A stretch of DNA of 64,000 nucleotides. Origin: Novipirellula herctigrandis. GTDB taxonomy: Bacteria; Planctomycetota; Planctomycetia; Pirellulales; Pirellulaceae. Numbering within the stretch: the stretch's first letter is position 1; each line of letters starts with the position of its first letter. The position numbers and the translations under genes are program-made. This document shows, in pieces, positions 36,863 to 46,178 of the stretch. The DNA is taken from positions 8,284,329 to 8,348,328 of the forward strand of contig SJPJ01000001.1 of the NCBI GenBank assembly GCA_007859835.1. Reading direction: 5' to 3'. The notes under the pieces are model-generated. The model worked only from the letters and a program-made list of their open reading frames with translations. It had not been told where the DNA came from and ran no database searches.

Positions 36863-37328
36863 ATCAGGGGGCTCCTAGAAACAAAGGAAGGAATCTCTAA
36901 GGAAGGTATGCCTTCGGAGGCACGAATTCGTATCGAGAATATGCATGCCTGACCAACTTCCGTTGAGGATCATGCGGGGTGGGGGGGCGTGCGCAGGGAG
37001 GGTGGGGCGGGTAAGCATAGGTTAATCCTCAACTACCGATCGTCCCATACCATTCCCCTGCTATTGTAGTCGATTTAGCAGCAGTGGGACGATTCGTACC
37101 GCTGGGCTCATTTCGTCCCCCCAGGGCGGGAGATTTCGGTTGAACTCATGAGGTAGAAGTCGATTGATCCTTGGTTTTCCCTATGGTTTTCCCTATGGTT
37201 TTTCAGTTTGAGATTTTTTCGTTGTGCAACCGAGGCTGGTTTTGGACGCTTTCGCCTCGATTCGAACTCTGCCGCCGAACGATCACTAACAGCGATTTAA
37301 TTCCCGAACGTCCCCCCTTATTTGGTCG
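36863..37328. other. Intergenic region with a 12-bp tandem repeat
   Basis: No gene is supported. The stretch has a G-rich run (36976-37012). It also holds GGTTTTCCCTAT repeated at 37173-37184 and 37185-37196, with a partial third copy. The plus-strand frame across the repeat (MVFPMVFP...) lacks a ribosome-binding site and protein-like downstream sequence. Confidence 0.6.
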
Positions 37329-39251
37329 CTACTTAGCGGCTTCGGTTGGTTTGTTGAAATCGAGTACTCGTTCTCGAACTCCTTTCTTGATGGTCACTAC
37401 GCCACTATTCCATTGTGACTGAAGGAATGGACTGTCGAACACGTCGGAGGGAGCGTAATTGATTGTCTCGCCATTGATTTCCGGTGGCTTCGAATGGTCG
37501 GCGAAGAACGTGAATGAGTCGCCATCGAGCCCGGTGTATTGCAAGATATTGTCTTGAAACTCCCACGCCTGGTTGGCTACTGTCTCACGGAATGTTTCAA
37601 ACGAGTCGAACGTTGCTTTCTCAGCGACTTCAAGAATGATCGGCGAATAGTCATTCTCGCAAATCAGCCACTTGCCAAGATTCGCGTTCTTTTTTGTCTC
37701 CCAAGTGAAACCACCATCGACCACGCGTACAGCGGCGTACGCGCTATTCGCCTCGGCAAACAGCCATCCGTTTTCCAGCAGTGGTTTTGTGAGTCCATTC
37801 TTTGAAAACCAAACCATTGATCTGCCTGCTCCGGCGCTGCTTCGGAGCTTTTGGCATATCAGGGTCCCCTTTTTTTGGACCGACCATTGAGTGTTGTACG
37901 CCGTTCTTCCGTTCGTCTTTTCACACTGAGGAAGAATAAATGAAATTGGTTTTCCAGAAAGCAAAGCGCCATGCGACCGGTTCTGAGAGCTGATCTTTGC
38001 CCAGTCGTCATTGGGGCGTGAAGGAAGCATTGCAGTGCCCAAGATGAAACTCGGCGTACAAAATGAATATCGAAGAATCCCGCCTCCGTCGGTTCGCAGG
38101 TTGTAGGCGGGGCGATTTAGTAAGGATGTATCAACCATTCCTTGTGGCCGTTGGCTCACTTCATAGACGCCACGGCCTTGGATATCGCAAACAATATCGA
38201 CCACGACCAAAGAGGGCCGATAGGAGGTTGTCATTGCCGTCAATAATTGTCCTCTAAGGCCAGGATCTTCTCCAACACCAAAGAAGAAGTAACCATATCC
38301 AGATGTACCCGGATTGATATCGGTGTAGATGCGCGATTTGCCACCGCCTGAGATGCCATTGATTTGTTCCTGTCCCCAATAGGAAAAGTATAGATCAAGG
38401 TACATAGTGGCTTTATACTGCAGCGTTTGATCCTCGGCGAAATCACAAATATTGAAGATGCCTTTTAGAAGGTCCGTATTGTAACTGAGGCTCATCATTT
38501 CGACGAACAGCCCCTTTTTGGCCCGCTCGGTCAGATACAGATCGATGTATTCGTTCCATGATGCGTAATGCTCTGCTGAACTGCGTCCATCATCGTACAG
38601 ACGGTCTTTGAATCTGGGGCGATGCTTCGCCAGTTTCGCAAAATGCCACAACGTACAGAAACTTTGCACATGGTGGTTCTCTGATTCCATCACTGCCCAA
38701 GTTTCCGTGTTTTCATGGTCGGCAATCGAAATATGCGCGGCATCTGGGTTGGGTTCTTTGCGTTTGCAGTAAAGCCAGAGCGACTCAAGAATCTTGTTTT
38801 CAGATTCGGTGCTGAGCACGCCGGGGCGTTTCGAGCCGTTTTTTCCATACTGTTCAATCAACCGTAAAAGCATCTCAGAGTGCCAATGCGTATTGTCGCG
38901 ATCGCAAAGTTCAGGAAGGTGGCCGAGATAGAAGTCGGCGTTTTCGATCAGGGCAATATTTGCCGATGCGATACTTTCGTTATTCCAAAAGCAACGGGCC
39001 GCGTATGTCAATAACGACCAGGAATAGTCCCTTGAAAACAGGGGACGCCCAGGACCAAGGGGTGGCTTGATTTTCGCTCTTTGTAAAGGCTGTCCTGTAT
39101 GCGTTTGAAATGTCTCAGCGACTCGATCATCAAAGCCATTGCGAATGGAAATCAAATCATCTTCGCTCAAGTTGCGCGACGTGTGCTCGCTACCAAATGT
39201 TGAGCCCATAAGTAGAGAAAAAGCCGCAGTGCATAGAAGAAGTCTTGTCAT
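37329..39251 (-). CDS. Secreted protein with alpha-helical toroid, possible polysaccharide lyase
   Basis: 640 residues from the ATG at 39251, with signal peptide MTRLLLCTAAFSLLMGSTFG. The first 320 residues look alpha-helical and include WSLLTYAARCFWNN, LIEQYGKNGSKRP, IADHENTETWAVMESENHHV and a Tyr/Trp-rich stretch. The His/Asn/Glu pattern and the following beta-rich half (TSGYGYFFFGVG, HGALLSGKPISFILP) recall (alpha/alpha)-toroid plus beta-sandwich lyases such as heparinase II/III or alginate lyase superfamilies. I cannot assign a family or catalytic residues. It follows a sulfatase (start 41517) on the same strand with a 280-bp gap. The open frame to 39569 is not protein-like upstream of 39251. 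Confidence 0.5.
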   Translation of the reverse strand: MTRLLLCTAAFSLLMGSTFGSEHTSRNLSEDDLISIRNGFDDRVAETFQTHTGQPLQRAKIKPPLGPGRPLFSRDYSWSLLTYAARCFWNNESIASANIALIENADFYLGHLPELCDRDNTHWHSEMLLRLIEQYGKNGSKRPGVLSTESENKILESLWLYCKRKEPNPDAAHISIADHENTETWAVMESENHHVQSFCTLWHFAKLAKHRPRFKDRLYDDGRSSAEHYASWNEYIDLYLTERAKKGLFVEMMSLSYNTDLLKGIFNICDFAEDQTLQYKATMYLDLYFSYWGQEQINGISGGGKSRIYTDINPGTSGYGYFFFGVGEDPGLRGQLLTAMTTSYRPSLVVVDIVCDIQGRGVYEVSQRPQGMVDTSLLNRPAYNLRTDGGGILRYSFCTPSFILGTAMLPSRPNDDWAKISSQNRSHGALLSGKPISFILPQCEKTNGRTAYNTQWSVQKKGTLICQKLRSSAGAGRSMVWFSKNGLTKPLLENGWLFAEANSAYAAVRVVDGGFTWETKKNANLGKWLICENDYSPIILEVAEKATFDSFETFRETVANQAWEFQDNILQYTGLDGDSFTFFADHSKPPEINGETINYAPSDVFDSPFLQSQWNSGVVTIKKGVRERVLDFNKPTEAAK

Positions 39252-39531
39252 TGCGAAATTCGATTTTGTTAGAAAACGGTTGGTCAGGAATTCGAGTGCC
39301 GTTTTCCTGATGAGGTACTGGCATGTAGGAGCCCCAACTCGCTTGTCCCGTGATGTTGCGCTAATCTTTTCTCGCCGCTTACGTTGTTGAGACTGGCGCC
39401 ATTTGCGAGACAGCGATTGGCGGAACCCTTCGGTTGTTGGCGGATCGGATGCGTTCTGCTTCTCTAGAGCGTATTCGTTCTTCACGTACGCCCCCCGGTT
39501 AATGCGGGCCTCCATCAATTCAAGAATTAGT

Positions 39532-41517
39532 CTAAAAGTCCCACTGATGAAGAAGCATGCCGTTGGCATCCGTCAGTTTGATCTTCGACAGCCACATCTT
39601 GCCGGGCCCTCTCGACGGATCGATCCGAACCGCTACAACAGGATTGGCTGGTGAGAATTCAACCACATAGTCATGACTTTCCTGGTCATGTCGAACATCA
39701 AAACGGACACTTCGATCGCGGAAGAAAGCGGGGGCGACATCCTGTTCCTGCCAAAACACTTGGCCGTGCCCAGACGAGTTGGACGTCAATGAGAAACGCA
39801 AAATGAGCGGTTCTGTCGAGACAGATTCCGGCAGTTTGTAGCTCAAATACGGATCGCCACCGGTGCTGTTAATCAGCATCGAACCGTTCTCGATCTCAAG
39901 TTCACATGTGCCGGCGGGTATCCAACCGGCAACAGGCTTCATCGAAGCAACGGGCTTTTTCGCTGCAGGTTTACTACTCCCTTTGAGTCTCCCCTTGCCT
40001 TCGGCCTGTGGATCATACTTCGCAGGATCGAAGTTGGGGTTGGGCAACGGCAGCACGGCTTGCGTATCAACAAGAAACGCCTCGATCATCGCATCCATAC
40101 TTTGCACTCGTTCGGGATAGCGGCTGGCGAGATTCTGTTGCTCACCAAGATCGTCACCGACGTTAAATAGTTTCCAGCGGTGTTGGCCGTTCTCGCCACC
40201 GTGAAAGATGCGAATTAGTTTCCAATCGCCACGATGAACGCTGACCGAGGGCGGCAACCAATCGGGAACACCCGGGCTATGTGGAAAGTAAGTGAAGATG
40301 GCCTCGCGATCCAACGGCTGTCCCTTCAGTGCGGGCACAAAGCTGATTCCATCAAAATGCTGTGCTGGCTGTGGTTCGATACGAAGCAAATTCAAAAGGC
40401 TTGGGTAAAAGTCGCAACTTTGGATGATTTGGTTGCTGCGCGAACCGGCTTGCACATGGCCAGGAAACGCAACGATCGCCGGACCGCGAACACCGCCCTC
40501 GTACATGGTCGCTTTTCCACCTCGCAGTGGTGCGTTGCTGGTGGCTGTCGTGCCGTCCACTTCGTTGTACATGTTGCCGCCATTGTCCGAGGCGAAGACG
40601 ATGATCGTATTGTTTGCAACGCCCATTTCATCAAGCTTGTCCAGCAATGTTCCGACTGCATCATCCATGCTTTCGATCATTGCGGCGTAGGTTGGACTGC
40701 GTTGTGGATCAGAGGGATCCACTTGGTTGCGATACTGTTCAATCAATGATTGCTTGGCATCGAAGGGCGCGTGAACACTGAACATCCAATAGTTAAGAAA
40801 GAACGGCTCGCTCTTGTGCTTCTCTAAGAACGCAACGGCTTCTTCGGCCATCCGATCTTCGATGTGTTGGTCGGGGACGTCCGGATCGTGATCAAAGTCT
40901 CGGAACTTCCAAGGTGCTACGTAGCTACCAGCCGGCCCTGGACCCGCGTGATGCGGAAGGTCGACATCGAACCCATGCTCAAGCGGCGAGTAAGGTTCTG
41001 GGCCGAGATGCCATTTCCCGAAGTGACCGGTCACGTAACCGTTATCCTTGAACATCTCTGCCAACGTGTAGTAGCTGGTGTCGAGTCGCGATACGGAACT
41101 GGGAATCGTGGATTTTTGGCTGGGCGCACCGCTCGCGGTTGATTTCGCCTGCATCGTTACTTGTGGCAGATGACAGTTGGGCGTGGTGATTCCGGTGCGG
41201 GCTGGGTTCAGACCGGTGAGAATACTGGCGCGGGTCGGCGAGCAAAGCGGGCTGGCCGAGTACGCGCGAGTAAAGGTCATCCCACGTTCCGCCAATCGTT
41301 CGATGTTCGGTGTCCGGTAGAACTTAGTGGTTCCGAACAACGACGTATCGCTCCAACCAAGATCGTCGGCCAAGATGAGAACCACGTTAGGCTTCGATTC
41401 CGCCACGGCGGGTGCTGAGGCCCCGAATAAAGAGATAAGGGCCAAGGCGAGAAAGGTCGAGGCAACGAAGGAATCAGGACGCATAGCACGGCGACGAATT
41501 TGAGACATGTTGGTCAT
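39532..41517 (-). CDS. Sulfatase 1 (S1/formylglycine type) with C-terminal beta domain
   Basis: 661-residue exported sulfatase that would remove sulfate esters from a glycan. The ATG at 41517 gives a long signal peptide ending AVAES. The alkaline-phosphatase-like core has the metal-binding [10 protein letters not shown] (D51-D52), the active-site [12 protein letters not shown] with C92 (the residue converted to formylglycine), GHFGKWHLG, and VFASDNGG for the second metal site. The core ends near 520. Residues about 555-661 form an extra beta-rich domain ([28 protein letters not shown]) that looks like a carbohydrate-binding module. The ATG at 41508 is an alternative start. Confidence 0.95.
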   Translation of the reverse strand: MTNMSQIRRRAMRPDSFVASTFLALALISLFGASAPAVAESKPNVVLILADDLGWSDTSLFGTTKFYRTPNIERLAERGMTFTRAYSASPLCSPTRASILTGLNPARTGITTPNCHLPQVTMQAKSTASGAPSQKSTIPSSVSRLDTSYYTLAEMFKDNGYVTGHFGKWHLGPEPYSPLEHGFDVDLPHHAGPGPAGSYVAPWKFRDFDHDPDVPDQHIEDRMAEEAVAFLEKHKSEPFFLNYWMFSVHAPFDAKQSLIEQYRNQVDPSDPQRSPTYAAMIESMDDAVGTLLDKLDEMGVANNTIIVFASDNGGNMYNEVDGTTATSNAPLRGGKATMYEGGVRGPAIVAFPGHVQAGSRSNQIIQSCDFYPSLLNLLRIEPQPAQHFDGISFVPALKGQPLDREAIFTYFPHSPGVPDWLPPSVSVHRGDWKLIRIFHGGENGQHRWKLFNVGDDLGEQQNLASRYPERVQSMDAMIEAFLVDTQAVLPLPNPNFDPAKYDPQAEGKGRLKGSSKPAAKKPVASMKPVAGWIPAGTCELEIENGSMLINSTGGDPYLSYKLPESVSTEPLILRFSLTSNSSGHGQVFWQEQDVAPAFFRDRSVRFDVRHDQESHDYVVEFSPANPVVAVRIDPSRGPGKMWLSKIKLTDANGMLLHQWDF

Positions 41518-42050
41518 CGGTAGGTGAATCGGGTGAGGTGGGGACCGGTTTAGATTACGGCAGGAACCGATGATACCAGTAAATTGCTGATCGATCGGGA
41601 TTCTCGCAACGTAATATCCACAATGGTATTCTAACGAATGAGAAAGCCGCTTTCGCGTGGTTGCCGTTCCATTGCACGCCGTGCCTGCAATTACCAGATC
41701 ATTTACGAACAAGATGGCGTTTCACTGTGGAAGTTCCATCTTGATTGGCAAATGAAGGTTACGGCCGAACATGACGATTCCCCAGAATTGCGTCGATCGG
41801 AATTCGGGCGTCCGATTGATCCGCATGGTTGGGGACATGGGCAGAGGTTCGAAACGAAGCCTTTTGCGCCCGGCACGTCGGCGGCTCATTTCCGCGAAAC
41901 TTCATGCGTGGTACCGGAGTCTTTCAACAGCCACATCACCGACGATTCGCCCAAGGTCGCCACGTTAGTCCGCGTGGTCGTCGTGCGATACGGAAAAATC
42001 GTCGAGCGGCCACAATCGATCCTCAGACAAAAAGATCGACCGTCCCACGG
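41518..42050. other. Intergenic region between sulfatase 1 and the HZS-alpha-like gene
   Basis: No supported gene. A 138-codon plus-strand frame (41638-42054) is Arg/Ser/Val-rich, overlaps the last codons of the neighbouring gene and has no ribosome-binding site or recognisable domain. It could be a remnant but is more likely chance. I saw no repeat or operator. Confidence 0.5.
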
Positions 42051-45000
42051 CTAGTCACTTGACCGACCGACGGTCACATCGTCAAACCCATTGGCATCAA
42101 GCCGGATGTCGTTGCAAACGACTCGAAAACCAACGTTGAAAACTCGGTGCCAGGGGTGATAGCCTTGTCGGTACGAACTGCGCGAACGCTTGGGGGGATC
42201 CGTGAACGATCCGCCACGAACCACGCGTCGATCCAAAGCATCTGATGAATTTGGGTTATCGTGTTCGCCATCGTCGAGATAAGGATAAGGTTTGTAACGT
42301 GACCGTGTCCACTCGGACGCATTGCCATGCATATCGTGCAGGCCCCACACGTTTGGCCGAAAGGAACCGACTTCGGCAGTCACGCGGTGCCGGTCATCGA
42401 ATCTCGTATCGGCTTGTTTAGCGCCCTCAAGAAGCAGATGGGGAACGCCACCGGTCACCTGCGTTACACCCCCTTCGGGCATCATGCGTCCTTTGCTATT
42501 CATCACGCCCGTGCTGAAACGGAGATCGGCCATATTGGCCCATTTTGAAAAATCATCGTCCACCGTTCCGTAGTGCATCGACTCGGCGGTGCCTGCTCGA
42601 CACGCATACTCCCATTGGATTTCCGAAGGCAGGGAGATGGACGTTCCCGTTCGTTCTTCTAGCCACTGGCAAAACGCGTCTGCTTGCTCCCATGAGACAT
42701 GCACCGCAGGCTGCGTCTCTTCATTCAGGGATAGCCCTTTGCCGTCGGCTCTGTCTCGACGTTTCACGTAGTACCGACTGTCGTGCGAGGCGTCGAAACG
42801 GCGAAATTGTGCGTTGGTCACTTCGCATTGCCCAATCCAGAACGGTTGATCGATCGTGGCGACCTGCTGAGGATGCTCGTCTGTCTCGCCGTCGGAATCG
42901 CCCACGACGAATTGTCCCGCAGGAACGCGGATGAACGTGATGGTAACACCGGCGCCCAGGTCAAACACGGCCCGAGTGGGCCCGAGCGTTTCTTGTTTGC
43001 GATTGGCGTCTGCCCTTGTCAGCGGCCAATTGTCTAGTGAAACGGGCGTCGGTTTGTTGGGTGCGTTCGAGGTGACGGGCTCGGGCATCTCAATCGATGT
43101 TGGGTGGATTGCCTCAGGGTCGTCGCGAGGTCCACCATACAATCCTCGTAATTCTTGCCGGCGCTCATGAGCGTGATCGGGTATTGGAAACACGTCGCCC
43201 CAGGTTCCATGACAAGGGCCGTTTAGGTCAATCCATGTGACGATTCGATCCCATGCTTCGTCGTCCAGCGACACGCCATGATGCCCTTTCATCAACATCT
43301 GGACCAATGGGCTTGTGTCAGCGTGGTATTCGCCGGGGGTGAGCAAACTAACATCGTCTTCGACACCCACGCGGCGTATGTAGTGGATCAGCGTATCGTA
43401 AGCGGGGCTGTAGCGAAGCTTGCCGCCGGTAGCCGCCAGCATGTCGGAGTGCAGTCGCGGGGCGTAGCCGATTGGTGTCGGTTTGGCATGACCGCCGTCT
43501 TGTTCGGACCGGAAGTCCGCGATACCGTCGTTCGTTTCGTGGTGACAGGACACGCAGTAGCGGTCCAGCACCGGTTGCACTTCTCGCTCAAAATCGAATC
43601 CGCGAGCCGGGCCGTGCCATCGATTGAGGTTGTCCGGCGCTCTCATCGCCGCGCGGGCGTAGCCCGTTGCAACAGCCTCTTTGGGCGTTTCGTGACATCC
43701 AACGCAAGAAACCCGTTCACCCGGCATGGCTGTAAACCAACTACGCATCAATTGCACCGCCTTGCCCTCCCCATCGAGTGTCTGAATCGAGATCGGCGTA
43801 TTGGCTGGTACGCGAAAATTTGCCGAACCGTCTTCCTCCACCGGAACGGTGCCGAGAATCCGCATCGCCTCCCATGGGCCCCCCAAGCCGATCTTGTCGG
43901 AACCAGCCAATCCGCGATATCCGAAGTGATAAGCAACCAGTCGCAGCTCTTTGATCGTTCCACGCGGTACGCCGGTCAAGCCGGGGCCTGCATAAACGTC
44001 ATGGATAAAGACAGTGGCATCGTCTTTAGCAAGATCGATTTGGTCCGGAATCGATGGTGGAACCGGCCGCGCCCCCAGCGGCGTTGGTTCGAGCAATGCA
44101 TGGCCGGGCGTTTCGTGGACCAGAACAAGGTTGTCGAACACGTCGGCAAGATAGATGCCCCAAGATCCTTTCGCTTCTTTCCAGCAACTGACGAGAAAGT
44201 ATTTTTCGCTCAGTGGAAAGGGGTGCAAGAACATCGGCCAGTCGCCATTGACCAACGCATCGCGAATCTTTGGCTCCACAGGATCATTTCGTCCGGAAAT
44301 TCTCTGGACGATGCCGCTGTCTTCTTCCCAGCCGATGCTTGGGTCGACAATGACCAGTTGCCCCATGCGATGAACGCCATGGTATCCGGAAAGAATGCAC
44401 AACAGCCGATTGTCTGATCCGGGAATAGGACGAGGGAAGAATAGGGAATTGGGATACCATGAGTTACTGCCATAGGCGGCCCGCTGCTTCGTGCCATCCG
44501 TGTTCATGGTCATCAGTTGCCGCAGGAAGATATGGCAAATGCCAGTGTAGTCCCAGCGATGGTACATCACTTGACCACTCGGCAGAACGACTGGATGGAA
44601 GTTGTGATCCTGGTCGAAACAAAGCTGCCGAACGTTTGCCCCGTCACGATCCATGATGTAAAGGTTGTTGACGCGTTGACGTCCATGCCAACACGGAACG
44701 GATTGATAGGAAGCTGTCGAACCGAAAATGATTCGACCATCGGGAAGATAGCATGCGTCCATGGCGTCGACATCGTCGGGCATTGTCGAAACTTGGCGGA
44801 TCCCTGTGCCGTCGACACGCATCTCGAAAATTTTCCAGTTTTCTTGTGTAGACTGTGTGAATAAAAAACGGTCGCCGTCGAAGTGAAGATCGAGCTCGCC
44901 CACATAGCGTCCGTCGTCAGGCCGAAGAAGTGCCTTCAATCGCCCATTTGGATGCAGCGGGGAAAGTACACAGATTTCGTTGTCGTACCCGTCACGCTCA

Positions 45001-45449
45001 AGCGACGCATTGCATTCATGATTCGAGGGCATGGCGATCTCTCGCCCCGAGCCGGCTGAAAAACCAATTTGTTGATCGCGGTCGGTTAGAACTTCACGAT
45101 TAAGGTTTTTTGGTTTTCGTTTTACCACGATAAGACCTGGCAACTGTGTGACCAGCGGATTGGCCAGCAAGGCTTCACTACGCAATCGTTCCAGATCGTT
45201 CGAAGCATTTGGAGCACCAATTTGTAACTCGCTTTCAATCTTCGCCAGCCTGCTCAGAAAAGAATCCGCGTCGGAGTATGTTTCTGCAAACGTGTCCGCC
45301 AGATCCTGGATGGCGAGTCGTAGCTTATCGCACTCTGTATGATGGTCGCTTTTGTCGGCGGACAAACCGATACTTGGGACGGCGACGAACATAATTGCCA
45401 CCAAGTGAAGTATCGCGTAGTGCCGTAGCGGAAAATTTCGTTGTCTCAT
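42051..45449 (-). CDS. HZS-alpha-like / haem-c-motif / FGE-like fusion protein
   Basis: 1132-residue exported protein. Signal peptide: 1-30. Residues about 150-480 are a PD40-type propeller (MRVDGTGIRQVST, YLPDGRIIFGS, PSGQVMYHRWDYT). About 500-600 match the hydrazine synthase alpha middle-domain pattern (ILGTVPVEEDGSANFRVPAN, MRSWFTAMPGE), with haem c sites CVGCH (582-586) and CVSCH (632-636). About 855-1115 is an FGE/SUMF1-like domain (WIGQCEVTNAQF, LPSEIQWEYACRAG, GLHDMHGNASEW, VRGGSF). The final region lacks the cysteine pair used by true FGE for copper and catalysis, so it is probably not a sulfatase-activating enzyme. The start overlaps the upstream small ORF by ATGA. Not an anammox enzyme as such; its role is unknown. 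Confidence 0.85.
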   Translation of the reverse strand: MRQRNFPLRHYAILHLVAIMFVAVPSIGLSADKSDHHTECDKLRLAIQDLADTFAETYSDADSFLSRLAKIESELQIGAPNASNDLERLRSEALLANPLVTQLPGLIVVKRKPKNLNREVLTDRDQQIGFSAGSGREIAMPSNHECNASLERDGYDNEICVLSPLHPNGRLKALLRPDDGRYVGELDLHFDGDRFLFTQSTQENWKIFEMRVDGTGIRQVSTMPDDVDAMDACYLPDGRIIFGSTASYQSVPCWHGRQRVNNLYIMDRDGANVRQLCFDQDHNFHPVVLPSGQVMYHRWDYTGICHIFLRQLMTMNTDGTKQRAAYGSNSWYPNSLFFPRPIPGSDNRLLCILSGYHGVHRMGQLVIVDPSIGWEEDSGIVQRISGRNDPVEPKIRDALVNGDWPMFLHPFPLSEKYFLVSCWKEAKGSWGIYLADVFDNLVLVHETPGHALLEPTPLGARPVPPSIPDQIDLAKDDATVFIHDVYAGPGLTGVPRGTIKELRLVAYHFGYRGLAGSDKIGLGGPWEAMRILGTVPVEEDGSANFRVPANTPISIQTLDGEGKAVQLMRSWFTAMPGERVSCVGCHETPKEAVATGYARAAMRAPDNLNRWHGPARGFDFEREVQPVLDRYCVSCHHETNDGIADFRSEQDGGHAKPTPIGYAPRLHSDMLAATGGKLRYSPAYDTLIHYIRRVGVEDDVSLLTPGEYHADTSPLVQMLMKGHHGVSLDDEAWDRIVTWIDLNGPCHGTWGDVFPIPDHAHERRQELRGLYGGPRDDPEAIHPTSIEMPEPVTSNAPNKPTPVSLDNWPLTRADANRKQETLGPTRAVFDLGAGVTITFIRVPAGQFVVGDSDGETDEHPQQVATIDQPFWIGQCEVTNAQFRRFDASHDSRYYVKRRDRADGKGLSLNEETQPAVHVSWEQADAFCQWLEERTGTSISLPSEIQWEYACRAGTAESMHYGTVDDDFSKWANMADLRFSTGVMNSKGRMMPEGGVTQVTGGVPHLLLEGAKQADTRFDDRHRVTAEVGSFRPNVWGLHDMHGNASEWTRSRYKPYPYLDDGEHDNPNSSDALDRRVVRGGSFTDPPKRSRSSYRQGYHPWHRVFNVGFRVVCNDIRLDANGFDDVTVGRSSD

Positions 45450-45874
45450 TGCATTTTCTTATTGGTTGGCTTTGGCGCACCGGCGTAGGGATACGTTGGC
45501 TCCCAAACATTGGCAGAATCGATCGGCCGCTGGTAGGAAAGTTGGGTTCGAAAGCGGTGACCATCACGCTCGGAACTTTGCGGCTTCATTCGCTCGGCAC
45601 ACATAGTCGAACTTTGGGGGCGTTGGTTCATTCGATGATTGTGCGGTTGAATACGAATTGCCTGAATTGTCGCAGCGCATGCACGACCTTTGCTTTTGGC
45701 ATTCGCCTCGTCAACCGCGTTCAAGTTGGCTTCAACATCAAGCAAGCTAACCATCAAGAAGACACGTCGTTGGTCGATTCCCTCGCTGCCATTGGGTAAG
45801 TCTTGGGCTGTTAGCAAACGTATGGCAGGTAAAACGAACAACGCAATTGTTAAAATGCGAAAGTGTTTTATCAT
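45446..45874 (-). CDS. Small secreted hypothetical protein coupled to the HZS-alpha-like gene
   Basis: 142 residues with an N-terminal hydrophobic segment (MIKHFRILTIALFVLPAIRL) that fits a signal peptide, then a hydrophilic Gln/Arg/Pro-rich region ending EPTYPYAGAPKPTNKK. I recognise no domain. Its stop overlaps the next start as ATGA, so it is probably translated and coupled. The middle (about 55-110) looks less protein-like, and a frameshifted or degraded gene cannot be excluded. Confidence 0.5.
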   Translation of the reverse strand: MIKHFRILTIALFVLPAIRLLTAQDLPNGSEGIDQRRVFLMVSLLDVEANLNAVDEANAKSKGRACAATIQAIRIQPHNHRMNQRPQSSTMCAERMKPQSSERDGHRFRTQLSYQRPIDSANVWEPTYPYAGAPKPTNKKMQ

Positions 45875-46178
45875 CGTAATCCCCAAGCGTTCTTCCTAGC
45901 TTAGCAGGCCTAACGAACGTCGACCGACGCTGCGACAAAATATCCAGTCATGCTGGTGAAACCTCTCTATTGGACTCCGTTGAGTTGGAATAGAGACGCC
46001 GAGTCGTTTTAGCAACGGAAGCGTGATTAACCGTTGATCGGATAAAAAAGAGTTTGCGGCGCCCCTATCCAGCGAATGAATTGAAAGAGCATGGCTAGAA
46101 TTGGCCGCGATAAAAGCCACACCACAAACACGCTTGCCGCGAAGCTACGCTCCGATAAAAATGGCGTTGAAGGTCGTC
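45875..46178. other. Intergenic region
   Basis: 304 bp between sulfatase 2 and the small secreted protein, all on the minus strand. No repeat, hairpin or gene is convincing. It probably carries the promoter for the 45874 unit. Confidence 0.5.

Noticed and set aside
37171..37422. Plus-strand frame MVFPMVFP... as a small gene
   Set aside because: It is produced by a 12-bp repeat, lacks a ribosome-binding site and overlaps the end of the toroid-protein gene.
41638..42054. 138-codon plus-strand frame between two minus-strand genes
   Set aside because: No recognisable domain, no ribosome-binding site, overlaps the 3' end of a real gene.
42051..42950. Active sulfatase-maturing FGE
   Set aside because: The FGE-like domain lacks the cysteine pair of catalytic FGEs, so it probably does not activate the four sulfatases.
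43278..44417. 379-codon plus-strand reading frame
   Set aside because: Antisense to the HZS-alpha-like fusion gene, which has haem and propeller motifs; composition is that of a shadow frame.
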